From assembly GCA_946811695.1 (NCBI GenBank), contig OX328128.1, forward strand, positions 81,412,917 through 81,476,916: a stretch of DNA of 64,000 nucleotides, written 5' to 3'. The stretch is from Gonocerus acuteangulatus (lineage: Eukaryota > Arthropoda > Insecta > Hemiptera > Coreidae). Positions within the stretch are counted from its first letter, which is position 1. Every line of letters starts with the position of its first letter. Under the pieces are notes generated by a model. That model was not told the origin of the DNA and made no database searches. It saw nothing but the letters and a program-made list of their open reading frames with translations. Shown here piece after piece: positions 1-9,890 of this stretch. The position numbers and the translations under genes were made by a program.

Positions 1-110
1 AAGTGTACCGGAATTTATGATTCAGGAGCAAATATTTCTCTGATAAATTACAATTTCCTAAATAAATCAGGTATTAAAGTTTCTAAGGCGGATGATAGCA
101 AATTTAGTAT
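1..110 (+). pseudogene. Gypsy aspartic protease, N-terminal part
   Basis: Frame 1 reads through the segment and contains the retropepsin active-site motif D-S-G-A at nt 19-30, followed by a typical hydrophobic stretch. The frame breaks at the PLE insertion. The protein-like sequence resumes at 1892 on the far side, in the same phase once one copy of the 13-bp duplication is ignored. This protease would process the Gag-Pol polyprotein of the element. Family assignment rests on the motif and on its position upstream of the RT. Confidence 0.75.
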
Positions 111-226
111 TTGAGAAGATATGGTCGACCGTTCGGAAGTAGGAAGCGTTGATCGTCGGGGTTTCGGTCAGTGTTCTTATTCAATAAAACACATTTTATT
201 TGCTAAAATGTATATTTATTGCCGCC

Positions 227-262
227 AACGTTTCGGCTTGCTATACAAGCCATCTTCAGGGC
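227..262 (-). ncRNA. Hammerhead-ribozyme-like core in PLE 3' region
   Basis: On the minus strand the order is CTGAAGAT, a perfect 6-bp helix (GGCTTG / CAAGCC) closing a 5-nt loop, then GAAACG. This matches the CUGAUGA - helix II - GAAAC core of hammerhead ribozymes with one change in the first box. PLEs are known to carry minimal hammerheads in their terminal regions. Helices I and III and the cleavage site were not established. Confidence 0.6.
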
Positions 263-296
263 TGTAAAAACATATATGGTATAACAATGGTAAGGA

Positions 297-297
<1 letters not shown>

Positions 298-372
<75 letters not shown>
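298..372 (+). repeat. Poly(A) run of 75
   Basis: An uninterrupted A tract lies inside the PLE 3' region. Read along the element it is poly(T), so it is not a normal retrotransposon tail. An (AT)n tract follows at about 421-472. Confidence 0.95.
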
Positions 373-376
<4 letters not shown>

Positions 377-421
377 GAAACATTAACATAAATATGAGTA
401 CCTATATGCTTGAAAATATAA

Positions 422-475
<54 letters not shown>

Positions 476-607
476 TAATAATAGCAATATAAATAAATAT
501 ACATGTATATGGTATCCAAGAGAATACAGTACAAGTGTCATAGTAACATACCAGTTGAGAAGATTGAGAACTGTCCCGTTTCAAGAAGAGAACATTTCTG
601 AAGACTG

Positions 608-870
608 GAAGGATGGGGCAGGGCTAGACAGGGGAGGATGGGGGGGAGGGGGTGGAGAGAAGTGGAGCTGGGAGTATGGACGGAGGGTAAAGACCGCGGT
701 AAAGATAAAGGACTTGCCGATGGATATTGCAGGTACAAGGAAGGATTGGGCCAGGGCTAGACAGGAGAGGATGGGGGTGAGGGGGTGGGGAGAAGTCGAC
801 CCTGGGAGTAAGGACAGAGGGACGGCGGTAAAGATAAAGGTCTTGCCGATGGGTATTGCAGGTACAGGGA
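608..870 (+). repeat. Two-copy G-rich tandem duplication, about 125-bp unit
   Basis: The block with 'gggctagacagg', 'ggcggtaaagataaagg' and 'cttgccgatggrtattgcag' occurs twice in tandem with moderate divergence. It lies in the PLE 3' untranslated region. PLE termini often contain duplicated segments; no coding function is seen. Confidence 0.7.
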
Positions 871-918
871 AGGATCAGACGGTGTGTGGGAATAGGGCAA
901 CGAACCGGGTGGGATTAC

Positions 919-1889
919 CTAACGGGAGGTTTTAAGGATATGGAAAATGTTGGAATAGGTTGAGGAGATGACTTCTTTATCAATTTTGTCATTGACGGGA
1001 TTGTTTTCTAGATGGATATATATGGATTCAGAAAGGAGACCAAGGCTTCTCAAGGTTGGGTTCAGTGGAGAGGATGGAGAAGTTTTGGAAATCAAATTTA
1101 TGTCCGTCCGTGATAGCGTGTCTAGAAAGTGCGGTTTTAATGTCTCTGTTCTTAATGTTGTATTTGTGTGTTGTGAGTCTGCTATGAATGCGGTTCTTCG
1201 TCTGTCCAATGTAAGTGCTGTTGCAGTGTGGTGTAGAGCAAGGAATTCGGTAAACGACGTTGGATCTATTTCCTTGTGGGATGGGGTCTTTGAGTGTGGT
1301 ATATAGGGTTTTCAGTTTATTTTTAGTGGATAGACCTAGATTTAGGTTGGGAAATGTGCTTCTGAGGGATTTTTGGATTTTTTCAGAGAGGTTAGGGATG
1401 TACGGAAGGGATCTGAATAGGGGGGCGACACTATCTTGCGAGGTGGAGGGGGGTTTAGGATTTTTAATTGAATTTATGAGGGAGGTGATGGTGTGTTTCG
1501 GGAATCCATTGGCTTTGAGTATTTCTAGGAGTCGGGATGTGTTCTTGGGATGAAATTTAGGATCAGATAGGGTAAGGGATCGAAATATTAGGTTTCTTGC
1601 TGTATTGAGGATTTGATGAGGGGGGTGTGAGGATTGGTAATGGAGGAGTCGGCCAGAGTAGGTGGGTTTGGTGTACCAATCGGTGGATAAGGAGCCATCG
1701 GGGTTTCTAATCACAAGTAGGTCTAGGAAGGGTAGAGAGTTATTGGATTCGGTTTCAACGGTGAATTTCATTCGGGGGTGGTAGGAGTTAAAGGCGGCTA
1801 AGATCTGAGGAATACTATGCGGGTTGAGGATGAGGAAAAGGTCATCTACATATTTTTTAATGAAAATTATGTCGTTGGGGAACATCATC
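919..1889 (-). pseudogene. PLE reverse transcriptase C-terminal part fused to GIY-YIG endonuclease
   Basis: Reading minus from 1889, a K-K-Y-V-D-D RT active-site box comes first, then the RT thumb region with a P-F-L-D-L motif. A C-terminal GIY-YIG nuclease domain follows, with V-Y-R-I-P-C and then T-Y-I-G-Q-T-K-N-R. The main frame ends at 1028. A second frame continues the domain with a conserved-looking glutamate in S-E-S-I-Y-I-H and ends at 919, so there is a frameshift near 1045-1057. The product nicks target DNA and primes reverse transcription in intact elements. Fingers and palm A-B motifs are missing through 5' truncation. Confidence 0.87.
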
Positions 1890-4021
1890 GCAAATTTAGT
1901 ATGATCAGTGGTATTGGAAAAGTTAGCGGAATCGTTAACGTTGATCTTAGAATAATGCACCTTTGTCAAAATGTATCACTTTTTGTAGTGAAAAGCAAGG
2001 AATTTCGTCACGATTTCCTGATCGGTTTAGATTTGATTTTAAAATTTATATTATGCCAAAATGAAAAATTAGAAATCACTCAGAATTTATCTGAGCTCCC
2101 CAATTCAAGCAAAGCCTCTTCAAGAGTTGAAAAACGCACTCCCTATCGTGTAAATTTAAAGGAATTCATTAACGTTAGCGATCTTCAAGCAAATCTAAAT
2201 CATTTAAACAATGATCAAAAGAAATGTATTGTCGAAATTTTAAACGGGTATAAAACGGTTTTTGCTAACGATAAGTACGACATTGGTACAGTTTCTGATC
2301 ATGAAGCTACTATAAAGTTGATAGAACACAAGTATGTTTCTAGAAGACCATACAGGTGTTCTATAGAGGATCAAAAAGAGATCGAAACACAAATCGCAAG
2401 GTTATTGAAAGCCAACCTTATCGAAGAATCAACCTCTCCTTTTGCTGCACCCGTTACATTAGCTTATAAAAGAGATGAAAATTAAAAAAATAGGCTTTGT
2501 ATTGATTTCTCAGAATTAAATAAATTAATCGTACCTGAGAGCCAACCATTTCCACTAATAACTGATTTAATAGTAAAAACTAGAGATTGTAAGTGGTTTT
2601 CAGTACTTGATATAAATAGTGCATTTTGGTGGATTCCTCTCCGAAGTAAAGATTACTATAAAACAGGATTCACACAGACAGGACATTATAATTGGAAATG
2701 TTTACCGTTCGGATTGAAAACCTCTCCTGCTATTTTCCTGAGAATATTGAGGAACATTATTCGCCGAAATGACTTAGATTCATTTTGTGTAAATTATATA
2801 GACGATATTTTACTTTTTTCTAAAACTTTTGAAGAACATTTGGAGCATATAAAAAAGTTATTGAAAGCAATTATGGAAGAAGGATTCAGACTGAAGCTTT
2901 TAAAATGCAAGTTTGCAACAAATAGCGTGAAATATCTTGGTCACATAATTGGAAATAACGTAACAAAACCAATAAACGACAATGTTTTGCCAATAAAAAA
3001 ATTCCCAACACCTAAAAATAAAAAGAATGTGAGACAATTTCTAGGGAAAATAAATTTTTACCGCAGCTATATCCCAAAAGTCACTCAAATTTTAGAACCA
3101 TTTCACAATTTATTGAGAAAAAATGTAAAGTTCACTTGGAACAATAAATGCGAAAACAGTTTCAATTTAATAAAAAAATATCTATGCTCAGAGCCGTGTC
3201 TTGCTATTTTTAATCCAGACAGGGAAACTATAGTTCAAACTGATGCAAGTCTCGACGGCATTGGAGCAATCCTAAAGCAAAAACAAGACGATGGAAATTT
3301 CAAACCAGTGGCCTATTTTTCAAAAAAATTAAATGAACATCAGAAACGAAAAAAAGCGATTTTCCTAGAATGTTTAGCTATTAAAGAAGCATTAACACAC
3401 TGGCAATACTGGTTACTAGGAATCGAGTTCGTGGTTCAATCAGATCACAAACCTTTGGAAAACCTGAAAGTAAATTCACGAACCGATGATGAATTGGGTC
3501 ATTTAATGTTTTGCTTATCGCAGTATAATTTCAAGGTGAAGTATGTTCCAGGCAAGACCAACTCTGAAGCCGACTGTCTATCTAGAAACCCTGTCCTAGA
3601 ACCTTTTGACTCTGAAGATAAATTGAAAATTGTAAATTTTATCCAAGTAGAGGAAATTATGAAAGACCAAAGAACATTGAATGATAACTTATCTTCCCAC
3701 CTCCGAATCACTAAGAAAGGGGATTTACTTTATAACCAATATAAAAACCAAAGTAAAATAATTGTTTCTAAAGACTTTTGCTACAACTTAATTGAAAAAG
3801 TTCATAATAAATTTGGCCATATTGGAACTAAGCAAATTGAACTAAAAATAACTCCTTTCTATTTCTGCAAGGGTATAAAAGAACTAATAAAAAAGTTTTG
3901 TCAAACCTGCAGTGTTTGCATAAAGAATAAAACTAGAACACCGTTTGTCTATCGTCAACTTTCTCAATTAGGTCCTGCAAGACGACCTTATGAATACAAT
4001 TGGAGGTTTTGGAGGCGATGA
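1890..4021 (+). pseudogene. pol: Gypsy pol: protease end, RT, RNase H, integrase zinc finger
   Basis: The frame starting at 1892 continues the protease, reaching an L-I-G-L-D motif at about nt 2020-2034. It enters the RT and hits TAA at 2483-2485, then stays open in the same phase to 4021. The RT shows L-P-F-G-L near 2703-2717 and the catalytic Y-I-D-D at 2795-2806. RNase H follows with T-D-A-S near 3240, E-C-L-A-I-K and S-D-H-K-P-L near 3440-3460. An H-H-C-C zinc-binding integrase N-domain lies at about 3800-3930. The frame is lost near 3990-4000, where the integrase core continues in another frame. One stop and one frameshift silence this pol. Confidence 0.92.
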
Positions 4022-4802
4022 CTGGCCAAAACGTTATTTACATCTCTTGGTTGACCATTTCACCAGATTTGCATATATCCTCACTCCTAACAACCAAAAA
4101 GCAACCGATTTCATCGCACTTCTAAGGAAACTTTTATCAAACGGCATCAAAATTGGCGCTTTATTAACCGATCAATATGGTGGAATTAATTCTAATGAGT
4201 TCAAAGAATTTTTAAAACGACATTATGTTAATTTAATTTTCACCGCTGCTGACTGTGCATTTTCCAATGGGCTTAACGAACGACTAAATCAAACCTTGGT
4301 TAACCGAATTAGATGCAGAATAAACGACGAACCATTCGACACCAAGCGTCCATGGCCGAGAATCGCAGAGCAATGTGTAGAGGAATATAATAATACTATC
4401 CATACATCTACCAAATTCAGTCCAAACTATTTACTAAATAATGAAGATATACACATTGTTCCCAAGAATTGTCAAGTACCACGAGATTTGGAGGAAGATA
4501 GAAAAAAGGCTTTCGAAAATTCACAGAAGATACATGAAATTAATAAAAAAAGGTTTGATAAAAGTCGAAAACCACACCCTTTTCAGGTGGGAGACATGGT
4601 TTACGTAACTCATGGCAATAGCCTGAACCGTAACAAACTAGATCAAATTCGAACAGGTCCATATAAAATTTTGGACAAATTTTCAAATTCGATACATAAA
4701 ATTGACTCAGGTTACCGTAAAACTGAGTCAAACTACTTTCATGTATCGAAACTGTATCCTTACGCCCTAGACAATAATCAAAGTAATCGATGCCTCAAAT
4801 AA
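3990..4802 (+). pseudogene. Gypsy integrase core and C-terminal region
   Basis: This frame takes over after the frameshift and encodes the retroviral-type integrase catalytic core. Visible acidic residues sit in V-D-H-F-T-R (about residue 22), L-L-T-D-Q-Y (about residue 59) and G-L-N-E-R (about residue 95), giving a D,D(35)E spacing. A C-terminal part with G-D-M-V-Y-V and G-P-Y-K-I matches the usual GPY/F-type module. The stop at 4800-4802 lies about 100 bp before the polypurine tract, as expected for the pol end. Confidence 0.9.
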
Positions 4803-4902
4803 ATAAATAAAAATGTAATGTAACATGTAAAATAAAGTACAACATAAATTAATATTAAGCTAATATTAAGTAAATGTTAAGAGTTAATTTTTTTTTTTTT
4901 TT

Positions 4903-4915
4903 GAACGAAGGGGGA
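4903..4915 (+). promoter_or_regulatory. Polypurine tract for plus-strand priming
   Basis: The purine run gaacgaaggggga ends immediately before the TG that opens the LTR. Its position between integrase stop and 3' LTR is diagnostic. One C interrupts the purines. Confidence 0.8.
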
Positions 4916-5271
4916 TGTAAAGTTGGATTACTTCCAACTTGAGATAGCTACATAATAATAGGGTAGGAATTGTTTCATCTCCCGCCGACAGTGCAATGCC
5001 TGTCTCCTTCCCTTCCCTCATCCTGTCCCTGTTTCCTTTAATCAGTAGACGTTTGACTCCTCACCTAGATGGATCTATATTATCAGATTCCTACTCCAAT
5101 GATCATGTAATTTTGATTTCTTCTTTACAGGTATGTTCAGTTATTTTTTATTGCTCTTGTACATACTGTAATACTATATTGTCATTACTCTGTAATCATC
5201 TTATATCCTTTATAAAAATAAATCTTCTTTACAGATGCAATCATTGTGATTTCTATCCCGAGTACGAATCT

Positions 5272-5275
<4 letters not shown>
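4916..5275 (+). repeat. 3' LTR of the gypsy-type element, 360 bp
   Basis: The segment starts TGTAA and ends TTACA, a perfect short terminal inverted repeat with the canonical TG...CA. It follows the polypurine tract directly. An AATAAA polyadenylation-type signal lies near 5218. The second LTR is not in the window, so the right boundary rests on the TTACA end and the abrupt switch to (AT)n. Confidence 0.75.
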
Positions 5276-5355
<80 letters not shown>

Positions 5356-5464
5356 TATATGTATATATATATATATATATACATATGCATATGTATATAT
5401 ATAAATATATATATATTTATATATATATACATATACATATACTGCAAGCTTCGTTTACGATATA

Positions 5465-5506
<42 letters not shown>

Positions 5507-5565
5507 TTATCTATATATATATATAGATTATGGAAATATATATATATATATATATATATATTTCC
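5276..5565. repeat. Compound (AT)n microsatellite block
   Basis: Almost pure AT and TATAC/TATAG variants flank a short non-repetitive piece around 5440-5470. The ORFs called here are low-complexity Tyr/Ile runs without coding meaning. Confidence 0.95.
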
Positions 5566-5783
5566 ATAATCTATCTTTTTGGGATCCTTTATTTTGGTTT
5601 TGGAGGATTAGCTTCTCTGTTGACCATTCAACATAACACATGAACGCTCAGACGTTAGATCCGACAGCTGAGTTTGTGTTGGGTTGTTTATTAGTGCAAG
5701 TCCCGGATTTTATATAAATTGCACTCATAACTGAAGAGAGACGTGCGTAGAGTGAAACCACTTCCTCTCGATGAGACTTTTAA

Positions 5784-6541
5784 CCCTGCATTGACGCCGT
5801 GGGGTGAAAAATACCCCACACTTCGTTCTATGGCGTTATTCTTAATTTCTGTAAATCACAGAGACTCCATCCTTTTCCCTAAATACTCATCTGCTATAAC
5901 CTAATATAAACCAATTCCTCTCGATGAAACTTTTAACCCTGCATATAAGCCGTAGGGTGAAAAATACCCCACACTTCGTTCTATGGCGTCATTCTTAATT
6001 TCTGTAAATCACAGAGACTCCATCCTTTTCCCTGTTGTTTTGGGAGATGAATCAACTCCCGATGGACCTTCAACATCTTTCGTTGCCTTGGACAAACCCG
6101 TGAGATGTTCATTTTGTGACAGGAAGAAGAAAACACTATGCTCTGTTTGTAGAAGGGCGTTGTGTCGCTATTACCGATCACCAAAATGTTTTGAATATTA
6201 ACGAGTCTTGATAAGACAAAACATTGTATTTTCATAAAATTCCTATTTTTTAGGTCTTTTGATCATTCTACTTCACTGTACTTAAAAATAATTTTAGTTT
6301 AGTAATATTTTTTTAGGGTAATTATTTGGTGTATGAACAATATTTAGTTTTAGCATTTCCTACCTATTTTGAGAATTTTAATAAAAATTGTACAGATTTA
6401 TTTCTGTTTGGATTTATTTCTTGATGTTCCTTTTTTGTACATTGTTGATGTATAAAAAAGCAAAAGAAAAAATTGAAATTCAATGTTTCTTTAACTCGTT
6501 CGAAGAATGGGGAATGTTTACCCAACAGTGTCAATCCAGGG
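5784..6541 (+). mobile_element. piggyBac-type element, internally deleted
   Basis: TTAA stands at 5780-5783 followed by CCCTGCATTGAC, and the right end is GTCAATCCAGGG followed by TTAA at 6542-6545. TTAA targets and CCCTR ends are the piggyBac signature. Only the last part of a transposase remains inside. The 5' end is duplicated: 5758-5880 and 5911-6033 are near-identical with a 153-bp offset, so a second TTAACCCTGC occurs at 5933. Confidence 0.8.
5983..6201 (+). pseudogene. piggyBac transposase C-terminal Cys-rich domain remnant
   Basis: The 72-residue frame ends with R-C-S-F-C, then L-C-S-V-C, A-L-C and a final K-C-F-E-Y. That pattern is the zinc-binding Cys-rich tail of piggyBac transposases, which binds the terminal repeats in intact proteins. 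The DDD catalytic core is absent. The first 20 or so residues come from the duplicated terminal sequence and are probably not native. It lies 340 bp before the right TTAA end, as expected. Confidence 0.72.
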
Positions 6542-6545
6542 TTAA

Positions 6546-7040
6546 TAGTTTTTGAATGGATTAAAAACGTTACACTTATTACGATGTTTTCCACTCATAT
6601 TAACTTGAGTGTACCTTGTGATGCGGTCCTCCATTAACATGAATGTATTTTTTCGGGAGTAAAAACCCACCTCGGTGGAGACAAAAACACAAAAGAGATT
6701 CTGAAACAAAAAAAACGGGTCCTTGGATAAATAATAGAAGCCATGTTTTTAAACCCAGATCGACCCAAAGCAAAGCTGTGGCTGAACTACTGACTGGATT
6801 ACTACAAGACGGTTTTTCGCGGATCCGAAAGCAGCTGGCGGGTAACAAGAATTAAATAAGGCGATTCTCAGCAATATATATTTTTTTTTTTTAGGCAAAA
6901 CTTTAAACCTAAGAGAGTAGTTATGAAGAAAAAGCGAAAGAATCCAATTTTTGATTTGTTTATAATTAATAATGAATATATTTCCATGTTATCAATAACA
7001 TTTAAAATAAATAAACAGTTTTTAGTTGTAAAACATAATT
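6546..7040. other. Unassigned single-copy stretch
   Basis: A 70-codon frame at 6643-6855 (+) is basic and has no motif I recognise; the opposite strand is also open there. The rest is AT-rich. No gene can be supported. Confidence 0.4.
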
Positions 7041-7625
7041 GATTCAGTTATTGTTAGTCGAAAAGTTTATTGATTCAGTTATTGTTAGTCGAAAAGTTTA
7101 TTGATTCAGTTATTGTTAGTCGAAAAGTTTATTGATTCAGTTATTGTTAGTCGAAAAGTTTATTGATTCAGTTATTGTTAGTCGAAAAGTTTATTGATTC
7201 AGTTATTGTTAGTCGAAAAGTTTATTGATTCAGTTATTGTTAGTCGAAAAGTTTATTGATTCACTTATTGTTAGTCGAAAAGTTTATTGATTCAGTTATT
7301 GTTAGTCGAAAAGTTTATTGATTCAGTTATTGTTAGTCGAAAAGTTTATTGATTCAGTTATTGTTAGTCGAAAAGTTTATTGATTCAGTTATTGTTAGTC
7401 GAAAAGTTTATTGATTCAGTTATTGTTAGTCGAAAAGTTTATTGATTCAGTTATTGTTAGTCGAAAAGTTTATTGATTCAGTTATTGTTAGTCGAAAAGT
7501 TTATTGATTCAGTTATTGTTAGTCGAAAAGTTTATTGATTCAGTTATTGTTAGTCGAAAAGTTTATTGATTCAGTTATTGTTAGTCGAAAAGTTTATTGA
7601 TTCAGTTATTGTTAGTCGAAAAGTT
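7041..7625. repeat. 31-bp tandem repeat, about 19 copies
   Basis: The unit begins gattcagttattgttagtc and continues gaaaagtttatt. Copies are almost identical; one G-to-C change is seen near 7263. The homogeneity implies recent expansion. The period is not a multiple of three and no frame is open across it. Confidence 0.97.
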
Positions 7626-7963
7626 GATTTTTTACGTCGAAAGCCCTCTCCCTTCCCTACTCTTTGCGTTCTATATAATTGAAATTATTGATTCCAACAT
7701 ACCTAAAACAGCTGTCTAATCAGTACATGAGCTGAAACCAGAAAACAAAATTTTAAAAAATTCCCTTCAAACAACTTTAACGTAACGTTAACGTTAACGT
7801 TATCAATAAACGTAATACTATGATGAAACGAAACTCGTCCATTGAAACTTTTCACACCATGATTGTTGAATCGGTCGCACCTCTGTGTGACGCTTCGACA
7901 TCTGCTATTTATCAGAACCTGAAATGAATATAAATACGTATATCTACATCGAAGGCGCCATCT
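7626..7963. other. Unassigned stretch with short GTTAAC direct repeats
   Basis: Around 7780-7805 there is a run of overlapping aacgttaacgtt palindromes. Otherwise I see no gene or recognised repeat. Confidence 0.4.
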
Positions 7964-7996
7964 GTTAAAATATTCTTAATACGTTACAGGTTATTA

Positions 7997-8040
<44 letters not shown>

Positions 8041-8121
8041 GTCTGAAGATTCAGAATGGGATTTCTGTGAAATTATACCCAAATAATCAGACCGCTGGAG
8101 AATGCCGTACAAACATCAGGA

Positions 8122-8152
<31 letters not shown>

Positions 8153-8191
8153 ATTATTATTTTACAGAAATCCCATTCTGAATCTTCAGAC

Positions 8192-8233
<42 letters not shown>

Positions 8234-8275
8234 GTTTGTAATAACCTGTAACGTATTAAGATTATTTTAACATAC

Positions 8276-8276
<1 letters not shown>
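7964..8276. repeat. Fold-back with poly(A)42 / poly(T)38 arms
   Basis: The left arm (7964-8077) reads outer sequence, A42, then 'cgtctgaagattcagaatgg'. The right arm (8155-8276) is its reverse complement with T38. The loop of about 80 bp contains (AT)n. Both outer and inner parts of the arms pair, so this is one inverted repeat that includes the homopolymer. Confidence 0.9.
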
Positions 8277-8313
<37 letters not shown>

Positions 8314-8665
8314 CTGAGACAGAGATATAGAAAGAGATAAACGGGCGTGTCATTATTCTTCACATATCATCGAAAATCAATCTGTATAATTGTAATGTAC
8401 ACGTTTTATGGCGTGTAACTAGGTCTTCATGAAATACAATTCAAATTGTATTGCACATAAGCGTTGGATATAAAAATAAAAGGGTGTGGTGGCAAAGCTT
8501 CCTCCCGTTGAATAAAAAGTCTTAATGAAGGAATTTAATGAAAGAGCCAGAGAGCCTCTTTGAGTCTTGAAGAAGTAGAAGAAGGAGTTGGAACAGATTG
8601 ACAATTAGACAGCCTTTTTCAAAGCACGGTCTGCTAATCTCTAAATAAAGGCTGGCTTTTTAATC
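8277..8665. other. (AT)n/(GA)n microsatellite and unassigned sequence
   Basis: A short (AT)n-(GA)n tract lies at 8278-8313. A 61-codon frame at 8419-8604 (-) has no recognisable motif. Nothing else is supported. Confidence 0.4.
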
Positions 8666-9510
8666 CTCCCTTTTAGGGAAAGGAGGTGGAGATTGCTGGG
8701 GAAAGGGGGGTAGTCCTTACAGGGAGCTTACAAGGAATCCCCGACAATGGGGGAGGGGGTCCGGATTGGATAGTAGGGTGGTGATCAGAGGTATTCATGG
8801 GCTCTTTAATCAGTTGTGCGTTATTCTAGGGCTCTTTAGTCAGTTGGGCAATAATCCTGCCTTCTAAGGAAAGGAGGTGGAGATTGCTTGGGGGGGGGGG
8901 GGGGGGTAGTCCTTACCGGGGGCTTTCAAGGAATCCCCGACAATGAGGGAGGGGGTCCGGATTGGATAGTAGGGTGCTGATCAGAGGTATTCATGGGCTC
9001 TTTAATCAGTTGTGCGTTATTCTAGGGCTCTTTAGTCAGTTGTGCAATAATCTAGGGCTCTTCAATCAGTTGTGCAATAATCCTGCCTTTTAAGGAAAGG
9101 AGGATTGCTGGGGGGGGGGGGGTAGTCCTTACCGGGGGCTTACAAGGAATCCCCGACAATGGGGGGGGGGGGGGGTCCGGATTGGATAGTAGGGTGGTGA
9201 TCAGAGGTATTCATGGGCTCTTTAATCAGTTGTGCGTTATTCTAGGGCTCTTTAGTCAGTTGTGCAATAATCTAGGGCTCTTCAATCAGTTGTGCAATAA
9301 TCCTGCCTTTTAAGGAAAGGAGGTGGAGAGATTGCTGGGGGGGGGGTAGTCCTTACCGGGGGCTTACAAGGAATCCCCGACAATGGGGGGGGGGTCCGGA
9401 TTGGATAGTAGGGTAGTGATCAGAGGTATTCATGGGCTCTTTAATCAGACCCGCAATAATCTCAAGCTCTTTAGTCAGTTGTGCAATAATCTTGGGCACT
9501 TTAATCAGTT
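8666..9510. repeat. Tandem repeat of about 195-227 bp, four copies, with inner 30-bp subrepeats
   Basis: Each unit has a 'ggaaaggagg' start, a variable G-run, 'tagtccttacc', 'gaatccccgacaatg', 'gtccggattggatagtaggg' and two or more 'gggctcttyaatcagttgtg' subrepeats. Unit starts lie near 8668, 8861, 9088 and 9310. The G-runs differ in length between copies. Two isolated subrepeats recur near 10628 and 10655. Confidence 0.9.
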
Positions 9511-9683
9511 CTGCAATAATACCGCATATAGCGTATGTGCGGTTTCATTTTCAGCAGATCTTTACCTCAGTGCGGCTGATATTTTTCACGTTTTTATGAA
9601 TAATTTTAATAGTAATGACAAATGGGGCCACTCGCGCGTTTGTTTTGCGAAGTAACAAAAGGAAATCATGCATTTTATCATAC

Positions 9684-9699
9684 ATGCCCCCGGGGGCAT
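9684..9699. repeat. CG-rich palindrome atgcccccgggggcat (copy 1)
   Basis: This perfect 16-bp palindrome stands out in AT-rich DNA. It recurs at 10563-10578 and, shortened on the left, at 10521-10534. Each copy is followed by a related 'ccgtacag' or 'cgcata' tail, so the palindrome marks a small repeat. Function unknown. Confidence 0.7.
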
Positions 9700-9816
9700 A
9701 TGCCGTACAGGAGACAAAACTGCTTTCATCCACTGCGGTATTTTCCCCTAATCCAAGCAAGAATTAATAATAATAATAGTAATAACCAAATTATAATGGA
9801 TAATTATACATTAGGA

Positions 9817-9890
9817 AGTCCGACTCGCAGGAACAGCGTCATCTTAGCGCGGTTCCGTTCATCTCTCTTGTGCTATAGTAAAGGAATAGA
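9817..9890 (+). repeat. Family 1 repeat, 5' end fragment
   Basis: Begins agtccgactcgcaggaac, then 'cttagcgcggttccgttcat', the same 5' terminus as the full copies at 16755 and 27341. Similarity fades after about 75 bp. Confidence 0.8.

Larger units (their letters stand above)
111..1889 (-). mobile_element. Penelope-like element, 5'-truncated, inserted in gypsy protease
   Basis: The element runs on the minus strand: its coding part (RT end plus GIY-YIG) lies at 1889-919 and its 3' region at 918-111. The identical 13-mer gcaaatttagtat stands at 98-110 and 1890-1902, which is the target-site duplication. The 5' end is truncated inside the RT just before the YVDD box, as is common for PLEs. The 3' region holds a duplicated G-rich unit, an (AT)n tract, a 75-A run and a hammerhead-like core. 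Confidence 0.88.
1..5275 (+). mobile_element. Gypsy-type LTR retrotransposon, 5' end outside window
   Basis: The order protease, reverse transcriptase, RNase H, integrase, polypurine tract and 3' LTR is that of Ty3/gypsy elements. The gag region and 5' LTR would lie left of the window. A PLE occupies 111-1889, so native sequence is 1-110 plus 1903-5275, with one extra copy of the 13-bp target. The copy is dead: it carries the insertion, an in-frame stop at 2483-2485 and a frameshift near 3990-4000. Otherwise the frame is long and well kept, which suggests a fairly recent copy. Confidence 0.9.

Noticed and set aside
256..534. ORFs with poly-Phe/poly-Lys and Tyr-Ile runs
   Set aside because: Translations of poly(A) and (AT)n inside the PLE 3' region.
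7041..7625. CRISPR-like array
   Set aside because: Repeats are head-to-tail without unique spacers, and the genome is eukaryotic.
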